Shown piece after piece: positions 19,734 to 27,987 of a stretch of 35,649 nt of DNA. Below the pieces are notes generated by a model that was given only the letters and a program-made list of their open reading frames with translations, made no database searches and was not told the origin of the DNA. The first letter of the stretch is position 1. The number at the start of each line of letters is the position of its first letter. The position numbers and the translations under genes were made by a program. Origin of the DNA: a virus; IMG/VR virus record IMGVR_UViG_3300030389_000988, positions 1-35,649 of that record; one strand, given 5' to 3'.

Positions 19734-20786
19734 ATGGCAGCAATATCAGGTGCTAATCCAATAGTTGCTAGTGACGTTAATAACTTTACTGGTGAATTAT
19801 TTAAAATCACACCTCATAGAACACCATTGCTAGCTGCTGCAGGCGGACTTAACGGAGGAGTTGCGATTAACTCAACATTCTTCCAGTTCCAAACACAAGA
19901 TAATGCAACAGTCTCTTCTGTTACACCAGACGATGAAGGTGGTTCACCTAACTATTCTGGTAGAACAAGAGCAGCACAACAAGGTACACTACAAATTTTC
20001 CACGAAGCAGCACAAGTATCATATACTGCACAAGCAGCTTCTGGAGAAATTGTACCTTTTCAATTATCAGGGAATTATAAGAACTCCGATCCTGCATTAG
20101 CATTAGCAGGTAACAATCCAATTAACGATGAGCTAGCTTATCAAATGGAATTAGTATTAGAAACAGTCGCAAAGAAAGTAGAATGGTCAGCATTCAATGC
20201 ACAATACAATGATGGTACAACAGGTAACCGTCAGATGAGAGGTCTTGATCAACACTGTTCTTTATCAGGCGGCAACATTGTCTTCCATGACACAGCAGGT
20301 AATGGTTCTGGAACAGCACAAAAACTTAACTTTGATGTAATTGCAGACGCAATGAAAAAATTGTATGACGCAGGCGCACCAATGAGAAATCCTGTGCTTT
20401 TCTGTCAACCAACAGCATTACTCGATCTTAATAAAGAAATGGTAAATGCAACTGTTGTAGCAGGTAAGAACTATGGTATTTTACCTAGAGATAGAAATGT
20501 AGGAGGTGTTGACATTGATACAATTGTTACACCTTTTGGACAGATCGGACTAGCTTTGTCTGACTTCCTACCTGCAGGATCTAACGATGGTAAGAAAAAC
20601 TTTATCGTTGACATGTCTTTTGTCAAACCAGTATTCCTTAACATTCCAGGTTATGGAACTATGTTTGTAAGAGACTTAGATCAAAACGATAATGCAAGAA
20701 TTGCAAAAGCAGTATATATGGAAATGGGCTTTGACTTTGGTCCACAACAATATCACTGTGAAATTGATAACGTTTCAAACGCTTAA
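19734..20786 (+). CDS. Major capsid protein (HK97-fold, SU10/DUF5309-like)
   Basis: A 350-residue protein with the size and character of an HK97-fold major capsid protein. The N-terminal part (NFTGELFKITPHRTPLL) and the following beta-rich stretch (FFQFQTQDN, GRTRAAQQGTLQIFHEA) resemble the SU10-type/DUF5309 capsid family. The second half (MRNPVLFCQPTALLDLNKEM, VGGVDIDTIVTPFGQIGLAL) fits the capsid A-domain. The ATG at 19734 follows an AAGGGA purine run about eleven bases upstream. It is flanked by a scaffold-like gene, and a strong hairpin follows directly, as expected for a highly expressed gene. Capsid identity is firm; the subfamily name is moderate. Confidence 0.85.
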   Translation: MAAISGANPIVASDVNNFTGELFKITPHRTPLLAAAGGLNGGVAINSTFFQFQTQDNATVSSVTPDDEGGSPNYSGRTRAAQQGTLQIFHEAAQVSYTAQAASGEIVPFQLSGNYKNSDPALALAGNNPINDELAYQMELVLETVAKKVEWSAFNAQYNDGTTGNRQMRGLDQHCSLSGGNIVFHDTAGNGSGTAQKLNFDVIADAMKKLYDAGAPMRNPVLFCQPTALLDLNKEMVNATVVAGKNYGILPRDRNVGGVDIDTIVTPFGQIGLALSDFLPAGSNDGKKNFIVDMSFVKPVFLNIPGYGTMFVRDLDQNDNARIAKAVYMEMGFDFGPQQYHCEIDNVSNA

Positions 20787-20797
20787 TCAATAAATTA

Positions 20798-20841
20798 ATA
20801 CTCTAAGACCGCTTACTCCACCTAAGCGGTCTTTAGAGTAT
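20798..20841 (+). terminator. Strong hairpin after the capsid gene
   Basis: ATACTCTAAGACCGCTTA at 20798-20815 pairs with TAAGCGGTCTTTAGAGTAT at 20823-20841, leaving a seven-base loop and one bulged T, so the stem is about 18 bp. The GC-rich inner part is followed by only three T, so it may be a leaky terminator, a transcript 3'-end stabiliser or a processing site rather than a full stop. Confidence 0.7.
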
Positions 20842-20849
20842 GCTAAAAT
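20841..20849 (+). promoter_or_regulatory. Extended -10 promoter candidate
   Basis: TGC followed by TAAAAT begins at the last base of the capsid hairpin and lies 12 bases before the next ATG at 20861. There is no convincing -35 hexamer. It would restart transcription after the hairpin. The site is short and AT-rich, so it may be chance. Confidence 0.3.
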
Positions 20850-20860
20850 AAGGAACGAAT

Positions 20861-21193
20861 ATGGCAAGATTTAAACAAGACTTAGTACAAATAGATAGCG
20901 GATCTACAGCTAGCGAAGGTTCCAATACAGACGGAATGCTTTTGTCAGGTATTATATTTCCATCAGCAATGACTGGATCTACAATAACAATACAATGGGC
21001 TTCAAGTCCTGGAGGTTGGAAGGACGTTAAAGAGACTGACGGATCTGCAGTAAGCTACACAATAAGTACAGATGACGTTGTAAGAGTTGATCCTAGTGGT
21101 TGGGCTTTTGCTTCTACAGGATTTTTACGTGTAGTATCTGGATCTACTGAAGCTGCTGCTAGAAAAATAACATTATTATATAGAGAGAGTTAA
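20861..21193 (+). CDS. Small beta-rich virion protein, possible head decoration protein
   Basis: A 110-residue protein of short Ser/Thr/Gly-rich beta strands (GSTITIQWASSPGGW, YTISTDDVVRVDP, STGFLRVVSGS). It has no cysteines and no membrane segment. Small beta-rich proteins directly after the capsid gene are often decoration or head-completion proteins, and this one looks like a compact beta sandwich with a possible ligand-binding or Ig-like topology. AAGGA lies about eight bases before the ATG. The hairpin and promoter-like site upstream suggest expression separate from the capsid. Function is inferred from position and composition. Confidence 0.65.
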   Translation: MARFKQDLVQIDSGSTASEGSNTDGMLLSGIIFPSAMTGSTITIQWASSPGGWKDVKETDGSAVSYTISTDDVVRVDPSGWAFASTGFLRVVSGSTEAAARKITLLYRES

Positions 21194-21199
21194 GATTCT

Positions 21200-21370
21200 A
21201 TGGGAATCTTATTAACTCTTAAAGAGGGTGGTTCTCTAATAATTGATAGTATTGCAGGATCACCACACGTAGATTTTATTGATCGTGTCGATGAAGATTT
21301 AGATTTATTACCAGAACCACTTGTAGGTTTAGGTGTTATAAAAATGGGTGTAGGAAGTATGGGTGTATAA
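21200..21370 (+). CDS. Small protein of unknown function (56 aa)
   Basis: A short ORF starting MGILLTLKEGGSLIIDSIAG and ending in Gly/Met/Val-rich sequence, with an acidic centre (RVDEDLDLLPEP). Its stop overlaps the start of the next gene as TAATG, the standard junction in this genome. It starts six bases after the previous stop; the AGAGAG run that ends that gene could serve as a weak ribosome binding site. No family is recognised. Confidence 0.55.
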   Translation: MGILLTLKEGGSLIIDSIAGSPHVDFIDRVDEDLDLLPEPLVGLGVIKMGVGSMGV

Positions 21371-22311
21371 TGGCAACATTTGGCGAGCTTATAGACAGAA
21401 CTTACAGAGAGTATTTACGTCCAGTAGAAGAACAAGAACCATTATCACAAGTAGCTAATACAGATAGTATTACAGGTGGTACAGGTTTAACCGCAGCAGG
21501 CACAACATTACAATATAAATCAGGTTTATTTACACCAGAAGAAGAAGAATTAATTGGTGCAGGATCTGTATTAGAAATAGATCAAGAATTGTTAATGGTG
21601 GAAGATATAAATACAGTAGCAAGAGAAATTACTGTAGAACGTGGTAGGTTAGGATCAACTGCAGCAGAACATCTAAATGATGTAGATATTATTCTTAAAC
21701 CTAAATATCCTAGATTAAATGTTGCAAATGCAATAGGAGATCAAGTTATAGGTTTATATCCTGCATTATATGCTGTAAAGAAAACATCTATAACTACATC
21801 ATCAACACAATTTGTAGAAATGCCTGCAGGAACACAAAGAATATTACAAGCAAAAATGGATAACTCTACATCAGGATCTACTACTACTGTTTATAGTGAC
21901 ATAGCATTAGAGTTACTTACAGATTTTGCAGGATCAACAACAGACGCAGCAGTACAATTTCCTACTGCACCTACGTCAGGTAAAACTGTATATGTTGTTT
22001 ATGCTTCAAAATTTACAAGACCAACAGCAGAAACTAACAATATGAATAGTGTTTGTGGATTAGAGGATTTTCACGAACAAATAGTTATGGTTGGTGCTGT
22101 TGCACAATTACTATCAGAATTAGATGTTGACGTGACTACACAAAACTTTATTACAGAAAACCTAGAACAAAGAGGTGTACCTGTAGGATCAGGTGAGAGA
22201 CTTAGAAATGCTTTACTTAGATACTATGGAGTATTACTTGACAGAGCAAGAAGAGAACAACGATCTAGGTTTCCACAAGGTGTTGAACTCTACGGAATAA
22301 GTTTTACCTAA
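21370..22311 (+). CDS. Putative head-tail connector / tail adaptor protein
   Basis: A 313-residue protein likely to sit between portal and tail. The start MATFGELIDRTYREYLRP is a helix like those opening gp11/tubular-A type adaptors. A beta-rich insert follows (residues about 40-110, with VLEIDQELLMVEDIN and TVERGRLGSTAAEHL, a pattern common in phage tail proteins that bind neighbours). The C-terminal half is helical (QRGVPVGSGERLRNALLRYY). It is located after the capsid module and before the large repeat-rich tail protein, with TAATG overlaps on both sides. The connector role is inferred from order and fold impression. Confidence 0.62.
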   Translation: MATFGELIDRTYREYLRPVEEQEPLSQVANTDSITGGTGLTAAGTTLQYKSGLFTPEEEELIGAGSVLEIDQELLMVEDINTVAREITVERGRLGSTAAEHLNDVDIILKPKYPRLNVANAIGDQVIGLYPALYAVKKTSITTSSTQFVEMPAGTQRILQAKMDNSTSGSTTTVYSDIALELLTDFAGSTTDAAVQFPTAPTSGKTVYVVYASKFTRPTAETNNMNSVCGLEDFHEQIVMVGAVAQLLSELDVDVTTQNFITENLEQRGVPVGSGERLRNALLRYYGVLLDRARREQRSRFPQGVELYGISFT

Positions 22312-24287
22312 TGCCATTACCTAATACTGGTAATGTAGCTACACCATTAGCTTTTGGTTATCAAGCACAAATATCTGATGGTGTAACAGATATATTACTA
22401 CGTTTAGCAGTAGCACCAGGAAGAGAATTAAGTATAACTACTGCACCATTATCTGCGCAACAGGTCAATACAGCACAAGTACCAGAAGAATTTAGAGCAG
22501 AATTTGGACAAAGCTATGCTAGATCAGATTTATCTGGTGGTGCAGGATTGGACCAGGCACATAGAAGAAATCAAGGATCTAATGATTTCAGAAGATTCTT
22601 TGACAGTAAAGGTGTAGATGTTTTTAAAAATGCAGATGACAAAGGACAAAATTATTCTTTAGAATTACATTTTGATACAGAATTAAACAAAGCAAGTGCT
22701 AATGCTAATCAACATGTATTAGCACATGAAGATGTTATATGGCTTGCACAAGGTCATGATGTATATTATTCAAACAACAATGGTACGTCTTGGACTACTA
22801 CTGATCCTTATTCAGCAGGTGCTTCATACAATGTTACAGGTTTAGCTATGGAAGGAAATATATTATATGTTTCTTTGCATGATGGAACAGATAGTATTGT
22901 AAGACAAATTGACACTGACAACATTGGTGGCGGTTATTCAAATTATACAAATGTATTATCAAGCAGAAAAATTTTAGGTTTGTTTAATGTTAAAAATTAT
23001 ATATTGTCTGTAGAAGATGATGGTAAATTACAAGAACTTGATGGTACTAATGCACCAACATTAATAAAAGATTTACCTGCAGGATCTTTGTGGGTAGATG
23101 TAATAGACGGAGGTGCTGTTGTCTTAGCAGCTTCAGATGATGGATATATATATTCTTTAAAAGATACAGGATCTGGTTTATCTTTAGTAGGTCAAACATT
23201 TATAGAAGGTGAGAACATTGTATCTTTAGCAGAGAGTAATGGTATAGTATTTTTTTCTACATCACAATCATCTAATGCAGGTGGTAAGATAGGTAGAATT
23301 TACAGAGGTAATTTAGCTTCTGATGGTGTTCTTTATACAGTAGATAACAGACAACTTATAAAAGAATTTGGAGATTTAAATACAACTGTAGATAAATCAC
23401 CAACAAGTTTATTTTCTACAAGAGATCAAATATTTTTTGGTGTTATAGATAGTGCAAATGAAACTGATTTATATTCTATATACTTACCAACACTAGGTTA
23501 TGCAAGAAATATTTATTACACAGGTACATCAGGTAAAGTAAAAGGTATTGTATCTTCTAAAAATAAATTATTTTTTATTGTAGATCAAGTAGGTTTAGTA
23601 AAAGAATTAACAACATACGTAGAAAATGGATATGTAATATTACCTGCTGCAGATTTTTATACTTCGCAAAAAAAACAATGGATTGGTGGACGTATATATA
23701 CAAGCGATATACCTGCAGGTGGATCAGTGTTAGCAGAATTTTCTACAGATTTAGACGCATTGTCAAATCCAACAAGTTCTACTTACTCAACATTAACAAA
23801 TGTAGAAATAGAAGGTAACGGAGATGAAATACCTATTGTAAATGTTATAAACAGATGGCTTATACCTAAGTTAACAATTACATCAGGATCAGCACAAACA
23901 AATACACCAGAAGTTTATTCATATAGTTATCGTGCATTCCCAGAACCAGAAGATGTTATTGCACGAATACCAGTAAATGTTTCTGATCGTATAGAACGTC
24001 CAGGTAAAAGACCAAAAAACATACCTGGTATTGGTGCAAAACTTTTTGACGCATTAAAAAGATTAGAAGGTAAATCAGTGCAACTTACATTATTTAAACC
24101 AGACGAAGCAATAAGAGGAATAGTAGAAAATGTTACTCTACCTGTGCAAGAAATAACTAAGTACGGATCGACTATGGTATTCTGTACTATACAGGTTAGA
24201 GGACAACGCCAGGCAAATACTTCTGAAGTTTCTTCATTAGGAACTCTTGGAGTTGGAGATTTAGGTATCTTCAGGTTTGGCGTGTGA
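22311..24287 (+). CDS. Putative tail nozzle/hub protein with beta-propeller-like repeats
   Basis: A 658-residue protein with repeated short strands ending in small, aromatic or Asp residues (EDVIWLAQGHDVYYS, NNGTSWTTTDPYSA, NGIVFFSTSQSSNAGG), which is how beta-propeller blades read. Residues before about 110 contain RRNQGSNDFRRFFDSKG and the C-terminal 150 residues look like a separate beta domain (RIPVNVSDRIERPGKRP). In short-tailed phages the protein after the adaptor is a large beta-rich nozzle, which fits both size and order. A siphovirus hub or distal tail protein is an alternative. It contains no protease or lysozyme motif that I can see. Confidence 0.6.
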   Translation: MPLPNTGNVATPLAFGYQAQISDGVTDILLRLAVAPGRELSITTAPLSAQQVNTAQVPEEFRAEFGQSYARSDLSGGAGLDQAHRRNQGSNDFRRFFDSKGVDVFKNADDKGQNYSLELHFDTELNKASANANQHVLAHEDVIWLAQGHDVYYSNNNGTSWTTTDPYSAGASYNVTGLAMEGNILYVSLHDGTDSIVRQIDTDNIGGGYSNYTNVLSSRKILGLFNVKNYILSVEDDGKLQELDGTNAPTLIKDLPAGSLWVDVIDGGAVVLAASDDGYIYSLKDTGSGLSLVGQTFIEGENIVSLAESNGIVFFSTSQSSNAGGKIGRIYRGNLASDGVLYTVDNRQLIKEFGDLNTTVDKSPTSLFSTRDQIFFGVIDSANETDLYSIYLPTLGYARNIYYTGTSGKVKGIVSSKNKLFFIVDQVGLVKELTTYVENGYVILPAADFYTSQKKQWIGGRIYTSDIPAGGSVLAEFSTDLDALSNPTSSTYSTLTNVEIEGNGDEIPIVNVINRWLIPKLTITSGSAQTNTPEVYSYSYRAFPEPEDVIARIPVNVSDRIERPGKRPKNIPGIGAKLFDALKRLEGKSVQLTLFKPDEAIRGIVENVTLPVQEITKYGSTMVFCTIQVRGQRQANTSEVSSLGTLGVGDLGIFRFGV

Positions 24288-24293
24288 TATACT
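24285..24293 (+). promoter_or_regulatory. Extended -10 promoter candidate before tail fibre genes
   Basis: TGA followed by TATACT spans the stop codon of the tail hub gene. AGGAG at 24297-24301 and the ATG at 24313 follow. It would give the fibre genes their own transcript. No clear -35 is present. Confidence 0.38.
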
Positions 24294-24312
24294 AACTAGG
24301 AGAAAATAGAAT

Positions 24313-25014
24313 ATGGCAGATACAAGAAAAGCAGCAGAATCAACTACGGCTAATGCGTTTGAGACAACACTGTCTTCGCAATTAGGTGCTAGTGACTTAA
24401 CAGTAAACGTAGCTTCAACAACAGGATTAGCTTCACCATGTTACATAGTGATTGAACCTGATAGTGCTACACAAAGAGAATACATTTTTATAGACAGTAC
24501 AGTTGCAGGTACATCATTTACAACAACCACTGCAGATAATAGGTATCTAAGTGGATCTGCAGCAGGATCAGGATTAACACACCCATCAGGATCTAAAGTG
24601 CGTGTTGCACCAATGAAGCAACATTTTGAAGATATTTTTGACGCATTAGGAAAAGTAGTAGATACAACATACTCTAGCGGTACAGCAGGAGAAGTTGTAT
24701 TTGATGTTGCTGCAGGTGCAGTAGATGTCGCTAATGATGAAATATTTATTAGAGACGCAAACGATAGCAACAAAGTAAAAAGAGAGAGTGTCGCAGATTT
24801 AATAGCAGGCATTGATGGTAACGGTTTAACTGCTTCATCAGGCGTGCTTAACGTTAGCATATCATCATCTGAAATAGCAGCAGGTACGCTTGTTACTGAA
24901 GCTGAAGGTATAGGATCTAACGATAATGACACAACAGTTCCAACATCAGCAGCAGTCAAAGATTATGTTGACACCAATGCAGCAGATATTGGATTAGTAA
25001 TAGCACTAGGATAG
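24313..25014 (+). CDS. Tail fibre-type protein
   Basis: A 233-residue Ser/Thr/Ala-rich protein. Residues 1-100 resemble a small beta domain seen at the base of tail fibres (GASDLTVNVASTTGLASP, then REYIFIDSTVAGTSF). The C-terminal part contains DNDTTVPTSAAVKDYVDTN, a motif frequent in phage fibre proteins just before a trimerising or tip segment. It is the first gene after a promoter-like site and precedes glycine-rich adhesins, so it may anchor them. AGGAG lies about eleven bases before the ATG. Confident as tail fibre-associated; the exact role is unknown. Confidence 0.68.
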   Translation: MADTRKAAESTTANAFETTLSSQLGASDLTVNVASTTGLASPCYIVIEPDSATQREYIFIDSTVAGTSFTTTTADNRYLSGSAAGSGLTHPSGSKVRVAPMKQHFEDIFDALGKVVDTTYSSGTAGEVVFDVAAGAVDVANDEIFIRDANDSNKVKRESVADLIAGIDGNGLTASSGVLNVSISSSEIAAGTLVTEAEGIGSNDNDTTVPTSAAVKDYVDTNAADIGLVIALG

Positions 25015-25025
25015 GAAATTAGGAT

Positions 25026-25352
25026 ATGGCAAATATATTCAAAAATCAATATACCGATTTAGGCACTAGCAACTCTGATGTTGTAACTGCAATTGCTTCA
25101 GGTACAGGTATTGTTTTAACACTTAGATGTACCAATGTTGATGGATCAAATGACGCAACAGTTACAGTGGAAGTTGTTGATGGTTCATCTGGAGACGCAA
25201 AAATTGCAAGTACAATGACTGTCCCTGCAGATAGCTCTTTAGAGTTAGCAGGTACTTCTAAAATTGTTTTAGAGACAGGCGATAAAATACAAGCACTAGC
25301 TAGCGCTTCAGGGGATATTGAAGTTTTTGCAAGTTATTTGAATATAACATAA
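25026..25352 (+). CDS. Small beta-rich tail-region protein
   Basis: A 108-residue protein of alternating short strands (GIVLTLRCTNVDGSNDATV, STMTVPADSSLELAG, DIEVFASYLNIT), with one cysteine. It resembles small carbohydrate-binding-like or decoration beta proteins found beside marine phage fibre genes. The ATG follows AATTAGGATATG-type sequence with AGGA close by. It lies between a fibre-type protein and the first adhesin, so a fibre accessory role is likely but not shown. Confidence 0.62.
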   Translation: MANIFKNQYTDLGTSNSDVVTAIASGTGIVLTLRCTNVDGSNDATVTVEVVDGSSGDAKIASTMTVPADSSLELAGTSKIVLETGDKIQALASASGDIEVFASYLNIT

Positions 25353-25364
25353 TAAGGAGTACCT

Positions 25365-26279
25365 ATGTCTAAATATGGTTACATTGGTGCTAGACCTACA
25401 CAATCAAGCTCGTCATCTAGTGGTGTATTTTCTGTTAATGATGTAGCTAATGCTTTAGATCAAAGTATATATCCAATACAAAGTATACCAATACAATACT
25501 TAGTTATGGCAGGTGGAGGTGGTGGTTCTACATCAGGTTCATCAGGTAACAGAGGTGGAGGGGGAGGTGGAGCAGGAGGTTATCGCAACTCTTATGCTTC
25601 TGAAACATCAGGTGGTAATTCATCTACAGAAACACCTTTACTATATATACCTGGAACATCAGTAACAGTTACGGTAGGTGCAGGTGGAACAGGTGGTTCA
25701 GGTGGTAGTTATTTACAAGCAGGAGCAAAAGGTTCAAATAGTGTTTTTTCTACAATCACATCAATAGGTGGTGGTGGTTGTAAGCCAAACTCAACAGGAG
25801 ATGAAGATGGTGGTTCAGGTGCAGGTGGTATGCACAATACAGCAGGTTCACCAGGTGATGGAACAGCAGGACAAGGACATGATGGTGGAAATGGTAACAA
25901 TAATGCAGGAAATTCAGGTGGTGGTGGAGGAGGAGCAGGTGCTGTAGGTGTTGGTAGTGTACATTTTCAAACAGGAACAAAAACTAGAGCTGCAGGTTTG
26001 TCATCTTCTATTACAGGTTCAGCAACTACTAGAGGAGTAGGTGGAGGTCCAGGACAAGGTGGTGCTTCCAGTGGTAGTTCAAATAGTGGTATGGGTGGAG
26101 ATGGTAGTGGTTCAGCTACAGCAGGTGGAACAGGTGGTTCAGGAATTGTTATATTAAGATATTCAAATAATTATACAATAACAGTAGGTTCAGGTTTAAC
26201 ACATGGTAATGAACAGACTGATGGATCAGATAAATATATAGTTTTTACGGCAGGTACAGATACAGTGAGTTTTGCATAA
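25365..26279 (+). CDS. Glycine-rich tail adhesin, copy 1
   Basis: A probable receptor-binding protein. Residues 1-45 (YGYIGARPTQSSSSSSGVF, then FSVNDVANALDQ) form an attachment segment; IQYLVMAGGGGGS then starts a glycine-rich domain with GGGGGGAGGYRNS, SVTVTVGAGGTGG and many GG runs, the pattern of the phage Gly_rich_2 family whose polyglycine helices display variable loops. The C-terminus is a beta element (SGIVILRYSNNYTITVG). AAGGAG lies about nine bases upstream of the ATG. It is a paralogue of the next gene, overlapping it as TAATG. Adhesin family is confident; the receptor is unknown. Confidence 0.78.
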   Translation: MSKYGYIGARPTQSSSSSSGVFSVNDVANALDQSIYPIQSIPIQYLVMAGGGGGSTSGSSGNRGGGGGGAGGYRNSYASETSGGNSSTETPLLYIPGTSVTVTVGAGGTGGSGGSYLQAGAKGSNSVFSTITSIGGGGCKPNSTGDEDGGSGAGGMHNTAGSPGDGTAGQGHDGGNGNNNAGNSGGGGGGAGAVGVGSVHFQTGTKTRAAGLSSSITGSATTRGVGGGPGQGGASSGSSNSGMGGDGSGSATAGGTGGSGIVILRYSNNYTITVGSGLTHGNEQTDGSDKYIVFTAGTDTVSFA

Positions 26280-27184
26280 TGAGTAAATCAAACGAATATG
26301 GCTATATACAAGATGGACCTACACAAAGTAGTAGTTCTAATTCAGGTGTGTTTGAAGTAAATGATGTAGTTGATTTACTTAATAAAGGAAAATTTGCTTT
26401 ACAAACTACAGATGTCGAGTATTTACTTATATCAGGTGGTGGTGGTTCTTGGAATGGTGGAGGAGCGTCAGGTTACTTTAAGACTGCAACTGTTACATTA
26501 GCTATAGGAGAAACATTTACAGTTACTGTTGGTGCAGGAGGTTCAGCTAAAAGCACAGGTGGTACATCTGAAATAACAGATAGTGGTAGCAATGTTATTG
26601 ATAGTGGAGCTGCAACTATGGCAGGTGGAGTTAGAGGAGGTTCACCAGGTGGTGGTGGTCTCTCAGGTAATGTTGGTTCAGGAGCAGGTCATGGCAACAC
26701 AGGTGGTACAGGTTCTTTAGGTGGTAATGGTGGTAATGGACAATCATCAGGAGAATGTGGTGGTGGTGCAGGTGGTGCTGTAGGTAATGGTGGCAATGGT
26801 GGAGGTTCTTTCGTAACAGGTGGTAATGGTGGAATTGGTACTAATGCTTACTCAACATGGGCTACTACATCAGGTTTAGGTGGTTCAGGTGGATTCTTTT
26901 GTGGAGGAGGAGCAGGAGGTTCTAACTCTGGAAACCACTCAAATGGTGGATCAGGTGGTGGAGGAATGGGTAGACCTGATAATCAAGGACATGATGGTAC
27001 TGCTAGAACAGGTGGTGGTGGAGGTGGAGAAATAAATGTAGGTAATGCAGGTGGTTCAGGTATGGTTTATGTAAGAGTAGCTGATTCAACTTCATTGTCT
27101 GCAACAACAGGTTCTCCAACAGAAGCAACTGGTGGTGGTTTCAAGTATTATGCCTTTGATAGTTCAGGAAGTTTTACAGTATAA
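26279..27184 (+). CDS. Glycine-rich tail adhesin, copy 2
   Basis: A second glycine-rich adhesin of nearly the same length as its upstream neighbour (301 against 304 residues). The opening EYGYIQDGPTQSSSSNSGVF and the following FEVNDVVDLLNKGKF align with copy 1, as do VEYLLISGGGGS and TFTVTVGAGGSAKS, while the long Gly/Asn/Ser-rich middle differs. The C-terminal strand SGMVYVRVADS matches SGIVILRYSNN of copy 1. This indicates tandem duplication followed by divergence of the displayed loops. Two adhesins could form a mixed tip or give two specificities. Confidence 0.76.
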   Translation: MSKSNEYGYIQDGPTQSSSSNSGVFEVNDVVDLLNKGKFALQTTDVEYLLISGGGGSWNGGGASGYFKTATVTLAIGETFTVTVGAGGSAKSTGGTSEITDSGSNVIDSGAATMAGGVRGGSPGGGGLSGNVGSGAGHGNTGGTGSLGGNGGNGQSSGECGGGAGGAVGNGGNGGGSFVTGGNGGIGTNAYSTWATTSGLGGSGGFFCGGGAGGSNSGNHSNGGSGGGGMGRPDNQGHDGTARTGGGGGGEINVGNAGGSGMVYVRVADSTSLSATTGSPTEATGGGFKYYAFDSSGSFTV

Positions 27185-27561
27185 TGGCACATTTTGCACA
27201 ATTAGATGATAGTAATGTAGTAACTAATGTAATAGTTGTTAATAACAATGTATTGCTTGATGAAAATGGTGATGAACAAGAGAGTTTAGGAATTGATTTT
27301 TGTAAAAGTTTGTATGGTGAAGATACAAATTGGAAACAGACTTCATATAATACAAAAGGAAATCAGTATTGGGAATATGTAGATGTTGATGGTCAAGAAT
27401 TTCAAGACCATGTAGTAGCGTCAGACCAATCTAAAAAATTTAGAGGTAATTACGCAGGTATAGGTTATACCTATGATACAGAGAATGATGTTTTTATTGG
27501 AGAAAAACCTGCAGATAATTACACTTTAAATACAAGTACATGGCTTTGGGAAGAAAATTAA
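27184..27561 (+). CDS. Tail accessory protein with FRGNYAGIGYTYD motif, copy 1
   Basis: A 125-residue protein of a type common next to fibre genes in marine phages: MAHFAQLDDSNVVTNVIVV opening, a central W-K-Q-T-S-Y-N-T element, then FRGNYAGIGYTYDTENDVF and a closing TWLWEEN. The start overlaps the adhesin stop as TAATG. A paralogue follows directly. Role is unknown; fibre assembly, attachment or a virion component are possible. The motif identity is clear to the eye; no biochemical function can be assigned. Confidence 0.68.
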   Translation: MAHFAQLDDSNVVTNVIVVNNNVLLDENGDEQESLGIDFCKSLYGEDTNWKQTSYNTKGNQYWEYVDVDGQEFQDHVVASDQSKKFRGNYAGIGYTYDTENDVFIGEKPADNYTLNTSTWLWEEN

Positions 27562-27562
27562 A

Positions 27563-27970
27563 ATGGCACATTACGCATTTATAAAAGACAATATAGTAAC
27601 TGAAGTAATTACTGGTAAAGATGAAACCGAAACAGCACCTGATGGATTCGCTGATTGGGAAGAATATTATTTAACAAAAAGACCAGGACAAGACGCTTGT
27701 AAAAGAACATCTTACAATACTATGGGGAATACACACGCACTAGGAGATACACCATTTAGAGGTAACTATGCAGGTATAGGTCATACTTATGATAGTTCTA
27801 ATGATGTATTTTATCAACCACAACCTTATGCAAGTTGGTCATTAGATAGTAATTCGATTTGGCAACCACCAATTCCATATCCTTCTGATGGAGATGGTGA
27901 TAAAGGATATATATGGAACGAAGAAGCATATCAAGCAGATAATTCAACTGGTTGGGATTTAGTCGAATAA
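27563..27970 (+). CDS. Tail accessory protein with FRGNYAGIGHTYD motif, copy 2
   Basis: A 135-residue paralogue of the preceding gene: MAHYAFIKDNIVTEVITGK opening, CKRTSYNTMGN centre and FRGNYAGIGHTYDSSNDVF. It differs by a longer Trp/Pro-rich C-terminus (WSLDSNSIWQPPIPYPSDG, then GYIWNEEAYQADNSTGWDL) as found in cyanophage and pelagiphage relatives. It starts one base after the previous stop, with GGAAG about ten bases upstream. Followed by an extended -10 site and a probable leaderless gene, so it seems to end the fibre transcript unit. Confidence 0.68.
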   Translation: MAHYAFIKDNIVTEVITGKDETETAPDGFADWEEYYLTKRPGQDACKRTSYNTMGNTHALGDTPFRGNYAGIGHTYDSSNDVFYQPQPYASWSLDSNSIWQPPIPYPSDGDGDKGYIWNEEAYQADNSTGWDLVE

Positions 27971-27975
27971 TTTTA

Positions 27976-27984
27976 TGATATAAT
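27976..27984 (+). promoter_or_regulatory. Extended -10 promoter candidate giving a leaderless transcript
   Basis: TGA followed by a perfect TATAAT ends at 27984. Transcription would start about six or seven bases later, at or next to the ATG codons at 27988 and 27991, and there is no purine-rich ribosome binding site. This fits leaderless translation, which is common in actinobacteria. Confidence 0.5.
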
Positions 27985-27987
27985 CCC

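Noticed and set aside
24441-24959. Minus-strand ORF of 172 codons in the tail fibre gene
   Set aside because: Antisense shadow of a Ser/Thr/Ala-rich gene; no start signal or recognisable motif.
25500-27070. Repetitive GGTGGT/GGAGGA sequence as a CRISPR array or satellite
   Set aside because: The repeats are irregular, in frame, and encode the Gly-rich domains of the adhesins; no spacer structure exists.
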